Shown here: positions 8,685 to 17,871 of the stretch, piece by piece
How the letters are laid out: each line of letters starts with the position of its first letter
Numbering within the stretch: position 1 is the first letter of the stretch
Source of the DNA: Ralstonia thomasii
GTDB lineage: Bacteria; Pseudomonadota; Gammaproteobacteria; Burkholderiales; Burkholderiaceae
DNA length: 64,000 nt
NCBI RefSeq assembly: GCF_958405895.1
Contig: NZ_CATZAR010000021.1
Reading direction: 5' to 3' (one strand)
Translations under genes and position numbers: made by a program
The notes under the pieces: generated by a model
Database searches by the model: none
Seen by the model: the letters and a program-made list of their open reading frames with translations, nothing else
Told to the model about the DNA's origin: nothing

Positions 8685-10094
8685 ATGGCAAGCAGCACCA
8701 TCGCCGCCCCCACGGCGGATCTGACCAATGAGCGCGTGGCGTACGGACGCCTGCTCGCATTGGGTCTGCAACATGTATTGGTGATGTATGCAGGCACCGT
8801 GGCAGTGCCTCTGATTGTGGGCGGTGCACTGCATCTGCCCAAGGAACAGCTCGCTTTCCTGATCAACGCGGATCTCTTTGCCGCCGGCCTTGCCACCCTC
8901 ATCCAGGCCTTCGGTATTTGGAAGTTCGGCATTCGCATGCCGGTCATGATGGGCGTGACCTTCGCATCGGTGGGCCCGATGATCGCCATCGGCACGGACC
9001 CGAGCATCGGCCTGCTCGGCATCTACGGCGCGGTGATCGCGGCGGGGTTGTTCGGCATCATCGTCGCGCCGCTCATGGGGCGTGTGCTTGGACTCTTCCC
9101 GCCTGTCGTGACGGGCACCGTCATCACGCTGATCGGCATGTCGCTGATGGGCGTGGGCATCAACTGGGCTGCCGGCGGCCAGCCGACCATGAAAACCATG
9201 GTGGACGGCGTGCTCAAGACCGTGCCGAATCCGGCCTACGGCGACCTGAGCGGCCTGGGCATCGCGCTGGCAGTGCTCGTGATCATCCTGTTGCTGACGA
9301 AGTACGGCCGCGGCCTGATCGGCAACATCGCGGTGCTGCTGGGCATCGTGATTGGCACGTTCATCGCCATGGCATTCGGCAAGGTCAGCTTTGCCGGCAT
9401 TACCGAAGCCGACTGGGTGGCCGTGATCACGCCGCTGCACTTCGGCATGCCGACCTTCCACTTCGGCGCCATCGCTTCGATGTGCATCGTGATGATGATC
9501 ACCCTGGTGGAATCGACCGGCATGTTCCTGGCGCTGGCAGAAATCACCGGCAAGAAGCTCTCCACCGATGACCTCACGCGCGGCCTGCGCGCCGACGGTC
9601 TGGGCACTGTGATCGGCGGTGTGTTCAACACGTTCCCGTACACGTCGTTCTCGCAGAACGTTGGGCTGGTGACGGTGACGGGTGTGCGGTCGCGCTTCGT
9701 GGCAGCCATGGGCGGCGTGATCCTCATCGCGCTGGGCCTGTTCCCGAAGATGGCGCACATCGTGGCATCGGTCCCTTCGTTCGTGCTGGGCGGGGCGGGC
9801 ATCGTGATGTTCGGCATGGTTGCCGCCACGGGTGTGCGCATTCTCGGCTCGATCGATTTCAACAAGTACCGCCACAACCTGTTCATCGTGGCGATCTCGA
9901 TCGGCTTCGGCATGATCCCGACGCTGGCCCCGACCTTCTTCCAGTACCTGCCGCATTGGCTGGAGCCCGTTACGCACAGCGGCATCGTGCTGGGCACGCT
10001 GGTCGCGGTCATCCTTAACCTGTACTACAACGGCATGCAGTCGGCCGAGCACGCCATGCGCGACGCTGCCGCCAACACCCACGGCACGGAGTAA
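8685..10094 (+). CDS. NCS2 nucleobase:cation symporter, probable urate/xanthine permease
   Basis: A 469-residue membrane protein of the nucleobase-cation symporter-2 family, with 12-14 hydrophobic segments. Family features include GTVAVPLIVGGAL near residue 37, the helix break region VTGTVITLIGMSL, and the substrate-site motif SQNVGLVTVTGVRSR in the second half (the QNxG signature). Position among urate genes suggests import of urate, or of xanthine. AAGGAG precedes ATG 8685; the open frame extends upstream but is not protein-like. The amidohydrolase gene starts 4 bp after its stop, so the two are cotranscribed. The 216 bp before it contain a GCCGGACG/CGTCCGGC hairpin at about 8646-8662. Confidence 0.92.
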   Translation: MASSTIAAPTADLTNERVAYGRLLALGLQHVLVMYAGTVAVPLIVGGALHLPKEQLAFLINADLFAAGLATLIQAFGIWKFGIRMPVMMGVTFASVGPMIAIGTDPSIGLLGIYGAVIAAGLFGIIVAPLMGRVLGLFPPVVTGTVITLIGMSLMGVGINWAAGGQPTMKTMVDGVLKTVPNPAYGDLSGLGIALAVLVIILLLTKYGRGLIGNIAVLLGIVIGTFIAMAFGKVSFAGITEADWVAVITPLHFGMPTFHFGAIASMCIVMMITLVESTGMFLALAEITGKKLSTDDLTRGLRADGLGTVIGGVFNTFPYTSFSQNVGLVTVTGVRSRFVAAMGGVILIALGLFPKMAHIVASVPSFVLGGAGIVMFGMVAATGVRILGSIDFNKYRHNLFIVAISIGFGMIPTLAPTFFQYLPHWLEPVTHSGIVLGTLVAVILNLYYNGMQSAEHAMRDAAANTHGTE

Positions 10095-10098
10095 TTGC

Positions 10099-11517
10099 AT
10101 GAACGCCACTGTCGCGCACAACGACCCGCTTCTGATCGCCCGTCATGCGGACGTGCTGGTCACCATGGATGCGCAACGCCGCGAGATCGCCGACGGCGCC
10201 CTGGTTGCGCGCGGTGGCGTAGTCGAATGGGTTGGCGCCTCGGCCGATCTGCCGTCGCAGTACCGCGAGGCCATCGGGCAACCCAACGTACGTGTGATGG
10301 AACTGCGCGACCACGTGGTCACGCCGGGCTTCGTCAACACGCACCATCACATGTATCAGAGCCTGACGCGTGCCCTGCCCGCCGCGCAGGACGCCGAACT
10401 GTTCGGCTGGCTGACCAACCTGTATCCGGTGTGGGCCGGCCTCACGCCCGAGATGGTGCGCGTGTCTACGCTCACGGCGATGGCGGAACTCCTGCTCTCG
10501 GGTTGCACGACCTCCAGTGATCATCTGTACCTCTATCCGAACGGCAGCCGGCTCGACGATTCCATCGAAGCCGCACAGCAGATCGGCATGCGCTTTCACG
10601 CGGCGCGCGGCAGCATGAGCGTCGGCCGCAGCCAGGGCGGTTTGCCGCCGGACCGCGTGGTCGAAGGCGAAGAAGCCATCCTGAAGGAAACGCAGCGCCT
10701 GATCGAAACGTGGCACAACGCCGATCGCCATTCGATGCTGCGCGTGGTGGTGGCGCCGTGCTCGCCCTTCTCCGTCTCGCGTGACCTGATGCGCGAATCG
10801 GCCAAGCTCGCGCGCAGCTACGGTGTGTCGATGCACACCCACCTGGCCGAGAACGATAACGACATCGCTTACTCGCGCGAGAAGTTCGGCATGACGCCGG
10901 CCGAGTACGCAGAAGACCTCGGCTGGGTCGGCCGCGATGTCTGGCATGCGCACTGCGTGAAGCTCGACGCGCACGGCATCGACGTGTTTGCACGCACCGG
11001 CACTGGCGTCGCGCATTGCCCGTGCTCGAACATGCGCCTGGCTTCCGGCATCGCCCCGATCCGCACCATGCGCGATGCCGGCGTGCCAGTCGGCCTTGGC
11101 GTGGATGGCAGCGCGTCGAACGATGGGGCGCACATGCTCGGCGAAACGCGGCAGGCCATGCTGCTCGCACGCGTCGGCTTTGGTCCCGCGGCGATGAGCG
11201 CGCGCGAGGCGCTGGAGATCGCCACGCTCGGCGGCGCGCGCGTGCTCAACCGCGACGACATCGGCGCGCTTGCACCCGGCATGTCGGCCGACTTTGTCAG
11301 CTTCGATCGTCACCAGGTCGGTTTTGCCGGCGCCGACCACGACCCGGTCGCGGCGCTGGTGTTCTGCGCCCCGTCCAACGTGGCGCACAGCGTGATCAAT
11401 GGGCGCGTAGTCGTCGAAGACGGCCGCCTGACCACGCTGGAACTCGACGCCCATCTCACGGTTCACCGGAGGCTCGCGCTGGAACTCGCGCAGGCTGCCC
11501 GGGCAGTCCCGGCCTGA
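10099..11517 (+). CDS. amidohydrolase, 8-oxoguanine deaminase-like
   Basis: A 472-residue metal-dependent deaminase of the amidohydrolase superfamily (TrzN/guanine deaminase/8-oxoguanine deaminase group). Metal ligands are visible: HxH in FVNTHHHMYQ (His82, His84), HTHLAE, WHAHCV and the Asp in GVDGSASND. A short beta-sandwich from the N- and C-termini frames the barrel. The close family is usually named 8-oxoguanine deaminase, which yields urate; that would feed this very pathway. An ATG four bases after the permease stop with a GGAG site shows translational coupling. Exact substrate cannot be read from sequence; guanine or a pterin are alternatives. Confidence 0.82.
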   Translation: MNATVAHNDPLLIARHADVLVTMDAQRREIADGALVARGGVVEWVGASADLPSQYREAIGQPNVRVMELRDHVVTPGFVNTHHHMYQSLTRALPAAQDAELFGWLTNLYPVWAGLTPEMVRVSTLTAMAELLLSGCTTSSDHLYLYPNGSRLDDSIEAAQQIGMRFHAARGSMSVGRSQGGLPPDRVVEGEEAILKETQRLIETWHNADRHSMLRVVVAPCSPFSVSRDLMRESAKLARSYGVSMHTHLAENDNDIAYSREKFGMTPAEYAEDLGWVGRDVWHAHCVKLDAHGIDVFARTGTGVAHCPCSNMRLASGIAPIRTMRDAGVPVGLGVDGSASNDGAHMLGETRQAMLLARVGFGPAAMSAREALEIATLGGARVLNRDDIGALAPGMSADFVSFDRHQVGFAGADHDPVAALVFCAPSNVAHSVINGRVVVEDGRLTTLELDAHLTVHRRLALELAQAARAVPA

Positions 11518-11628
11518 CGCGATGGCGCCTTGCCTCGTTCATGACGCCGCTGTGATGTCGTGAATTTGGAAAGCCGCATTCCACTGTCTGACCGGTGTTG
11601 TATGAAGTCTCCTCGACATGAAAAAACC

Positions 11629-12591
11629 ATGACAAACAATAACTATCCGCGCGATCTCATCGGTTACGGCAAGAACCCGCCGAACGCCAATTGGCCGGGC
11701 GGCGCGCGCGTCGCCCTGCAGTTCGTCCTCAACTACGAGGAAGGCGGTGAAAACTGCGTCTTGCACGGCGATGCCGGCTCCGAGCAGTTCCTCTCTGAGA
11801 TCATCGGCGCCGCGGCCTACCCGGCCCGCCACATGAGCATGGAGGGGATCTACGAATACGGATCGCGCGCGGGCGTGTGGCGCATCCTGCGCGAGTTTGA
11901 AAAGCGCGGCCTGCCGTTGACGATCTTCGGTGTGTCGATGGCCCTGCAGCGCCATCCGGACGTGACGCAAGCCTTCGTTGATCTGGGCCACGAAATCGCC
12001 TGTCACGGCTGGCGCTGGATTCACTATCAGAACATCGACGAAGCTACCGAGCGCGAGCACATGCGCATCGGCGTCGAGATCATCCGCGAGTTGACTGGCA
12101 ATGCGCCGCTGGGCTGGTACACCGGCCGCGACAGCCCCAACACGCGGCGCCTGGTCGTCGAGCACGGCGGCTTTGCGTACGACGCCGACTACTACGGCGA
12201 CGACCTCCCCTTCTGGACCGAAGTCGAAACCTCGTCCGGCGAGCACAAGCCGCACCTGGTGGTGCCGTACACGCTCGACACCAACGACATGCGCTTTGCC
12301 AGCCCGCAAGGCTTCAACACGGCCGACCACTTCTACCAGTACCTGAAGGACGCCTTCGACGTGCTGTACGAAGAAGGCGATCCCAACGGCCTTGCGCAGC
12401 CGAAGATGCTGTCGATCGGCATGCACTGCCGCCTGCTGGGGCGCCCGGCGCGCTTCCGCGCGCTGCAGCGCTTCCTCGACTACGTGCAATCGCACGACAA
12501 GGTCTGGATCTGCCGCCGTATCGACATCGCGCAGCACTGGATCCAGAACCATCCGTATGCCAAGCAACCCGTTTTGAGCACCACAGCATGA
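11629..12591 (+). CDS. puuE: allantoinase PuuE, polysaccharide-deacetylase fold
   Basis: A 320-residue allantoinase of the PuuE type (a NodB-like deacetylase fold unrelated to classical amidohydrolase allantoinases), which opens the hydantoin ring to allantoate. Typical segments are PRDLIGYGKNPPNANWPGGA at the start, VALQFVLNYEEGGEN, HEIACHGWRWI, GWYTGRDSPNT and DYYGDDLPFW. The start is uncertain: ATG 11629 matches the family start (MTxxxYPRDLIGYG) but has a poor ribosome site; ATG 11602 in frame is an alternative. Its stop overlaps the start of uraD by four bases. Confidence 0.9.
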   Translation: MTNNNYPRDLIGYGKNPPNANWPGGARVALQFVLNYEEGGENCVLHGDAGSEQFLSEIIGAAAYPARHMSMEGIYEYGSRAGVWRILREFEKRGLPLTIFGVSMALQRHPDVTQAFVDLGHEIACHGWRWIHYQNIDEATEREHMRIGVEIIRELTGNAPLGWYTGRDSPNTRRLVVEHGGFAYDADYYGDDLPFWTEVETSSGEHKPHLVVPYTLDTNDMRFASPQGFNTADHFYQYLKDAFDVLYEEGDPNGLAQPKMLSIGMHCRLLGRPARFRALQRFLDYVQSHDKVWICRRIDIAQHWIQNHPYAKQPVLSTTA

Positions 12592-13112
12592 GCCAGACCA
12601 CCTACACCCTCTCGCAACTCAACGGCATGGACGCGTCGCAGTTCGTGCAAGTCCTCGGCGGCGTCTACGAGCACTCCCCGTGGGTTGCCGAACAGGCCGC
12701 CACGCAGCGCCCGTTCGCCTCGGCCGAGGCGCTCGCGGCTGCCATGCGCAATGCCGTGGACACCGCCGGCATTGAGCCGCAGCTCAAGCTCGTGCGCGCT
12801 CACCCCGAGCTGGCGGGCAAGGCGGCCGTGCGCGGTGAACTGACCGCCGAGTCGACGCGCGAGCAAAGTGGTGCGGGCCTGAACCAGTGCTCGCCGGAAG
12901 AGTTTGCACGCCTGCAGGCCCTCAACGCGCAGTACAACGAGAAGTTCGGCTTTCCGTTCATCCTGGCGGTGCGCAGCTATGACCGCCACGGCATCATCGA
13001 CAACTTCAGCGAGCGCGTGGAAAACGACCGCGATACCGAGCTGCGTGCATCGCTCGAACAGATTCATCGCATCGCGGGTTTCCGTCTGGCCGATTTGATC
13101 GCCGCCAACTGA
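12588..13112 (+). CDS. uraD: OHCU decarboxylase
   Basis: A 174-residue protein that decarboxylates OHCU to S-allantoin, the substrate of PuuE. The family catalytic His is in the motif RAHPELAGKA (His72), and the conserved FGFPFILAVR segment and the C-terminal helix LEQIHRIAGFRLADLI are present. The start ATGA overlaps the puuE stop, so the two are translated together. With UraH and PuuD encoded across the regulator, the route urate to allantoate is complete in this window; allantoate-using enzymes and xanthine dehydrogenase are not seen here. Confidence 0.95.
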   Translation: MSQTTYTLSQLNGMDASQFVQVLGGVYEHSPWVAEQAATQRPFASAEALAAAMRNAVDTAGIEPQLKLVRAHPELAGKAAVRGELTAESTREQSGAGLNQCSPEEFARLQALNAQYNEKFGFPFILAVRSYDRHGIIDNFSERVENDRDTELRASLEQIHRIAGFRLADLIAAN

Positions 13113-13264
13113 TTTCTCAGGTTCAGCAGCAAAAAACAACGCTGTGGGCGCGGTGTCATGGGGCATGGGACACCGTCCGGCATGGAGCCTGACCAGCCGG
13201 CCTGTGACTGCATCAAAGAATGCAGCGCAACCTGCAGTGACTTTCAACAACAAAGGAGGTAGCA

Positions 13265-14335
13265 ATGCAGTCGAAATTCAAGCGTGGCATGGCCGCGCTG
13301 GCAGTGGCATCGGCACTGGGGGCAGCAAGTGCCGGTGCGCAGGCGCAGTCGTCCGTCACGCTGTACGGCCAGGTGGATGCCTGGGCGGGCGCCACCAAGA
13401 CCCTGGGCGCATCGGATCGCGCCTGGGGCGTCAACTCGGGCGGTATGTCGACCTCGTACTGGGGCATGAAGGGCAGCGAAGATCTGGGCAATGGCTTGAA
13501 GGCGATCTTCACGCTGGAAGCGTTCTTCCGCCCGGACACCGGCAAGTACGGGCGCTTTGACGGCGATACGTTCTTCGCCCGCAACTCGTTCGTCGGCCTG
13601 CAATCGAGCACGTGGGGTTCGATCAAGCTCGGCCGCCTGACGCCGCCGTATTTCGTATCGACGATCCTGTTCAACCCGTTCATCGATTCGTACACGTTCT
13701 CGCCGATGGTGTTCCACACGTACCTCGGCAACGGCCTGCGCGGCCCCGGCGGTATCTCGGGTCTGGTGGGCGATTCGGGCTGGAACAACGCGATCATGTA
13801 TTCGACGCCGGACTTCAACGGTCTGACCGCCAACTTCATCTACGGCGCGGGCGAGCAAGCCGGCCACAACGGCCAGAACAAGTGGGGCGGCAACTTCCTG
13901 TACTTCCATGGCAACTTCGCAGCCACGGCGGCTTTCCAGCAGGTGCGCTTCGACTCCGCCCCGGGTGACCTGAACGCACTGGTGGCAGGCTTCTCGCGTC
14001 AGACGGCCGCGCAGCTCGGTGCCACGTACGACTTTGGCGTGGCCAAGGTCTACGGCCAGTACCAGTACATCAAGAACGCCATCAACTCGGGGGACGCGAA
14101 GAGCAACGGCGGCCAACTGGGCATGTCGGTGCCGGTGGGCCCGGGCAGCATCCTGGCGTCGTACGCGTACACCAAAACTTCGGGTGCGGCTGACGTGAAG
14201 CGCAACACGTGGGCGGTCGGTTACGACTATTCGCTGTCCAAGCGCACTGACGTGTACGCCGCGTACATGCGCGACAAGGTGACGAGCCTCAGCTCGGCAG
14301 ACACCTTCGGCGTGGGCATCCGCGCGAAGTTCTAA
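13265..14335 (+). CDS. outer membrane porin, Burkholderiales 16-strand type
   Basis: A 356-residue porin. A cleavable signal peptide spans about residues 1-28 (Lys/Arg start, Ala-rich core, AQAQ before SSVTLYGQVD). The mature protein starts with the typical VTLYGQVDAW strand and ends in F (GVGIRAKF), the outer-membrane assembly signal. A near-perfect AAAGGAGGT site stands before ATG 13265. It follows the urate genes by 150 bp on the same strand, so it could serve uptake of purines or their products, but sequence does not show specificity. A strong terminator follows. Confidence 0.9.
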   Translation: MQSKFKRGMAALAVASALGAASAGAQAQSSVTLYGQVDAWAGATKTLGASDRAWGVNSGGMSTSYWGMKGSEDLGNGLKAIFTLEAFFRPDTGKYGRFDGDTFFARNSFVGLQSSTWGSIKLGRLTPPYFVSTILFNPFIDSYTFSPMVFHTYLGNGLRGPGGISGLVGDSGWNNAIMYSTPDFNGLTANFIYGAGEQAGHNGQNKWGGNFLYFHGNFAATAAFQQVRFDSAPGDLNALVAGFSRQTAAQLGATYDFGVAKVYGQYQYIKNAINSGDAKSNGGQLGMSVPVGPGSILASYAYTKTSGAADVKRNTWAVGYDYSLSKRTDVYAAYMRDKVTSLSSADTFGVGIRAKF

Positions 14336-14351
14336 GCAGTCGGCAGCAAAG

Positions 14352-14390
14352 AAAAACGGCGCCTGGACTTTCCCCAGGCGCCGTTTTCTT
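14352..14390. terminator. bidirectional terminator between porin and maeB
   Basis: A 14-bp perfect stem (left arm 14353-14366, right arm 14374-14387) with A-rich and T-rich flanks lies between two convergent genes and should work in both directions. Confidence 0.9.
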
Positions 14391-14433
14391 TTGGGCCGCC
14401 AACCTTCAGCGGCCCAACAGTTGGATCAACCAA

Positions 14434-16755
14434 TCAACGCGTAGCCGACACGTCTGCCACCGCCAGCGCCGTCATGTTGACGATGCGGCGCGACGTGGCC
14501 GACGGGTTCAGGATGTGCACCGGCTTGGCCGCGCCCAGCAGGATCGGGCCCACCGTCACGCCCTGCCCGCCCGTGATCTTGAGCAGGTTGAACGCGATGT
14601 TGGCGGCGTCGAGCGACGGCATCACCAGCAGGTTTGCGCTACCCGAGAACGCGCTCTTCGGCAGGAAATGATGGCGGATGTCTTCCGACAGTGCCGCGTC
14701 ACCCTGGATCTCGCCTTCCACCTGCAGGTCGGGCGCTTCCACCTTCAGCAGGTCATACGCAGCGCGCATGCGGCGGGCCGATGCGTTTTTCGACGAGCCG
14801 AACATCGAGTGCGACAGCATCGCCACCTTCGGCTCCTGGCCGAAACGGCGCACTTCTTCTGCCGCCAGCTTGGTGATGTCGGCCAGCTCTTCTGCGCTCG
14901 GCAGCTCGTTGACGAACGTATCGGTGATGAACAGCGTGTGCTTCTCCAGCATCAGGCCGTTCATGGCGGCGAACACCTTGGCATTCGGGGCCAGGCCGAT
15001 CACGTCACGCACGTGTTCCAGGTGGGCGTCGAAGCGGCCAACCGTGCCGCACAGCAGCGCATCGGCATCACCCAGGCGCACCAGCAGTGCACCGATCAGC
15101 GTGTTCGAACGGCGCAGCGCCGACTTCGCCATGTCCGGCGTCACGCCGTTGCGGCCCATCAGCTCGTGGTAAGCGGTGTGGTACTGGTGATAGCGGCGGT
15201 CGTCTTCCGGATCGACCAGCTCGAAATGCACCCCCGGCTTCAGGCGCAGGCCGGCCTTCTGGATGCGCATTTCGATCACGTGCGGACGGCCGATCAGGAT
15301 CGGCTTGGCCAGGCCTTCGTCCACCACCGTCTGCACCGCGCGCAGCACGCGCTCTTCTTCACCTTCGGCGTAGACGACGCGCTTCGGGTTGGCCTTGGCG
15401 GCCGAGAACACCGGGCGCATGGTCAGGCCCGTGTGGTACACGAAGTCGCTCAGCTGGGCGCGATAGGCGTCCAGATCCTTGATCGGGCGCGTGGCCACGC
15501 CAGACTCTTCCGCGGCCTTGGCGACGGCCGGCGCGATCTTCTCGATCAGGCGCGAATCGAACGGCTTCGGGATGATGTAATCCGGGCCGAAGGTCAGGTC
15601 CTGGCCGGCATAAGCCTGCGCCACGGCATCGTTCGTTTCGGCTTCTGCCAGCTCGGCAATGGCCTTCACGCATGCCAGCTTCATCTCTTCCGTGATCTTG
15701 GTGGCGCCGCAATCGAGCGCACCGCGGAAGATATACGGGAAGCACAGCACGTTGTTGACCTGGTTCGGGTAGTCCGAGCGGCCCGTAGCGATGATGCAGT
15801 CCGGGCGCGCGGCTTTGGCCACTTCCGGGCGGATTTCCGGCTCGGGATTGGCCAGCGCCAGGATGATCGGCTTCGGCGCCATGGTCTTGACCATGTCGGC
15901 GGTCAGCACGCCGGCGGCCGAGCAACCCAAGAACACGTCTGCATCGCGCACGATGTCGGCCAGCGTACGGGCCGACGTGTCTTGCGCATAGCGCGCCTTG
16001 TTCGGCTCCATCTTGGCGTCGCGGCCGGCGTAGATCACGCCCTTGGAGTCGACTACGTAGACGTTCTCGCGCTTGACGCCCAGGCCGACCATCACGTCCA
16101 GGCAGGCGATGGCCGCGGCGCCCGCACCCGACACGGCCACCTTCACATTGCCGATGTCCTTGCCGACGACCTTCAGGCCGTTGAGCAGGGCAGCCGACGA
16201 GATGATCGCCGTGCCGTGCTGGTCATCGTGGAAAACGGGAATATTCAGGCGGTCACGCAGCTTCTGCTCGATGTAGAAGCACTCCGGCGCCTTGATGTCT
16301 TCGAGGTTGATCCCGCCCAGCGTCGGCTCCAGCGAGGCGATGATGTCAACGAGCTTGTCCGGATCGCGCTCGGCCAGTTCGATATCGAACACGTCCACGC
16401 CGGCAAACTTCTTGAACAGGCAGCCCTTGCCTTCCATGACGGGCTTGCTGGCCAGCGGGCCGATGTCGCCCAGACCCAGCACCGCGGTGCCGTTGGTGAT
16501 CACGCCGACCAGGTTGCCGCGCGACGTGTACTCCGCCGCCAGCGACGGGTCTTGCTCGATCGCGGTACACGGATATGCCACGCCCGGCGAATACGCCAGC
16601 GAAAGATCACGCTGGTTGATCAGCGCCTTGGTCGGGCGAACCTCAATCTTGCCGCGCGTGGGGGCGCGGTGATATTCAAACGCTGCGCGGCGCAGTTCGG
16701 CCTCGGCGCCTTGGTCTTGGGAATCCGGCGAGGCGTCGTGAAGCTTGTCGTTCAT
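14434..16755 (-). CDS. maeB: NADP-dependent malic enzyme, MaeB type
   Basis: A 773-residue two-domain protein that converts malate to pyruvate with NADP reduction. Residues to about 430 form the malic enzyme: SLAYSPGVAYPC, GAVLGLG-like region, the divalent metal/substrate motif FHDDQHGTA and the nucleotide site VAVSGAGAAAIACLD. The C-terminal 330 residues resemble phosphotransacetylase (KRVVYAEGEEERVLRA to the end) and are thought to be regulatory, binding acetyl-CoA, in MaeB proteins. Start ATG 16755 (MNDKLHDASP) has an AGGATG site; the frame upstream is not protein-like. It has no operon partner. Confidence 0.93.
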   Translation of the reverse strand: MNDKLHDASPDSQDQGAEAELRRAAFEYHRAPTRGKIEVRPTKALINQRDLSLAYSPGVAYPCTAIEQDPSLAAEYTSRGNLVGVITNGTAVLGLGDIGPLASKPVMEGKGCLFKKFAGVDVFDIELAERDPDKLVDIIASLEPTLGGINLEDIKAPECFYIEQKLRDRLNIPVFHDDQHGTAIISSAALLNGLKVVGKDIGNVKVAVSGAGAAAIACLDVMVGLGVKRENVYVVDSKGVIYAGRDAKMEPNKARYAQDTSARTLADIVRDADVFLGCSAAGVLTADMVKTMAPKPIILALANPEPEIRPEVAKAARPDCIIATGRSDYPNQVNNVLCFPYIFRGALDCGATKITEEMKLACVKAIAELAEAETNDAVAQAYAGQDLTFGPDYIIPKPFDSRLIEKIAPAVAKAAEESGVATRPIKDLDAYRAQLSDFVYHTGLTMRPVFSAAKANPKRVVYAEGEEERVLRAVQTVVDEGLAKPILIGRPHVIEMRIQKAGLRLKPGVHFELVDPEDDRRYHQYHTAYHELMGRNGVTPDMAKSALRRSNTLIGALLVRLGDADALLCGTVGRFDAHLEHVRDVIGLAPNAKVFAAMNGLMLEKHTLFITDTFVNELPSAEELADITKLAAEEVRRFGQEPKVAMLSHSMFGSSKNASARRMRAAYDLLKVEAPDLQVEGEIQGDAALSEDIRHHFLPKSAFSGSANLLVMPSLDAANIAFNLLKITGGQGVTVGPILLGAAKPVHILNPSATSRRIVNMTALAVADVSATR

Positions 16756-17050
16756 AGCAATGCATCCTGATGGGGAGTTCCGCAGACGAGGCGCACATGC
16801 GCTCAGGCAGAAACTCCCTGAGACGAAGTGGCAAAAAACAGTGGGAACAGAGAGAAACCGGGGGTGAGGCCGCACGCGTTGTGGGGCACCGTCAGAAGGG
16901 TAGCGACGGCGCGGAGGCAGCGCCGGCCAGGGGTGGCGGTCGGCGCGAGACGGGATGAATTGACAACGCTCAAGCGGAGTACGGCTGGCGGCCTACAGAT
17001 TAGGTCATGCATTCTAACGTAGACCGCCAGCCAAAACCCACCCTGGCGCA

Positions 17051-17719
17051 CTACTTGGGTGCCGGCCCGGAAGCTGGTTTGGCCGCCGGTTTCACCGATG
17101 GATCAACAGGCAACTCTACGAGGATGGGCTGCGCGTTCGGCGCCGGGAAATTGGCAAAGGCGCTGCGTACCAGGTAAGGCATCACCGCCGTCAGCGATCC
17201 ATCCCCACCCTGCGTTTGCGCCGTCACCTGATAAACACGCTTACCGGTGGCTGCCTCGTCAATTTCCACGTGATAGGCGTAGAACGGCACCTGCACGTTG
17301 GTATCCACATATTGCGGCCCCCACGGGCCCCAAGGCCCCCAAGGGCTGCGCCATGGCCCCCAGGGCCCCGGACCCCAATACGGGTCCGGATACACGGGCT
17401 GGCGCACCTGCACGAGGCGCGTGGCGGTCGAGTAGTCCAGGCGCACCACATAGCGCGCGCTGGCACGCGGCACGCTGGTAAAGCCGTGGGCAGCAAGCTG
17501 GTCTGATGTCCAGGCCTCGTAGGTCTGGCGTTCCAGGTCATTTTGCTGCGCTGCGGTGTGCTCGAAGGCATAGGTGCGCGGCGGGTTGTCGGTCCAGCCG
17601 GGTTGCCGGAACGCCGTCACCTGGCTGGTGACCGTGCTCGCACAGCCCGCCAGCAGGCTGGCCGCCATCAGCGCACCGGCCATCGGCCCGATGCCCGATG
17701 ACTTGATCCATTTCCACAT
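17051..17719 (-). CDS. DUF4136-type lipoprotein with Trp/Gly/Pro tract
   Basis: A 222-residue predicted lipoprotein. The signal peptide ends in the lipobox LLAGC (Cys near residue 26). The body resembles the DUF4136 family (TYAFEH, then AAHGFTSV, then YVVRLDYST). A low-complexity run of PYWGPGPWGPW type sits near residues 110-135, followed by FYAYHVEIDEAATGKRVY. The last 15 residues are Lys/Pro/Ala-rich. Start 17719 is preceded by a GGGGGA site. Role unknown; such proteins are anchored to the cell envelope. Confidence 0.8.
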   Translation of the reverse strand: MWKWIKSSGIGPMAGALMAASLLAGCASTVTSQVTAFRQPGWTDNPPRTYAFEHTAAQQNDLERQTYEAWTSDQLAAHGFTSVPRASARYVVRLDYSTATRLVQVRQPVYPDPYWGPGPWGPWRSPWGPWGPWGPQYVDTNVQVPFYAYHVEIDEAATGKRVYQVTAQTQGGDGSLTAVMPYLVRSAFANFPAPNAQPILVELPVDPSVKPAAKPASGPAPK

Positions 17720-17871
17720 GAAAATCCCCCTACTCTCAATCAGACAGATGGCCGCGTGCCCGGAAACTGGCCGCACGCGGTCTGATACTCAGAGTGACGC
17801 CCGCCGCGGAAGATTCCCTCCAAGCGCCTGAGTACAATGGCCTTTTGCGTACCTCTACGAGGATGTTACCG

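Noticed and set aside
7689..10121. 810-residue open frame on the minus strand across the GntR and permease genes
   Set aside because: Spans two well-supported genes and the gap between them; His/Arg-rich composition without domains.
14515..16770. 751-residue open frame opposite maeB
   Set aside because: Antisense shadow of the malic enzyme, with the same biased composition and no recognisable domain.
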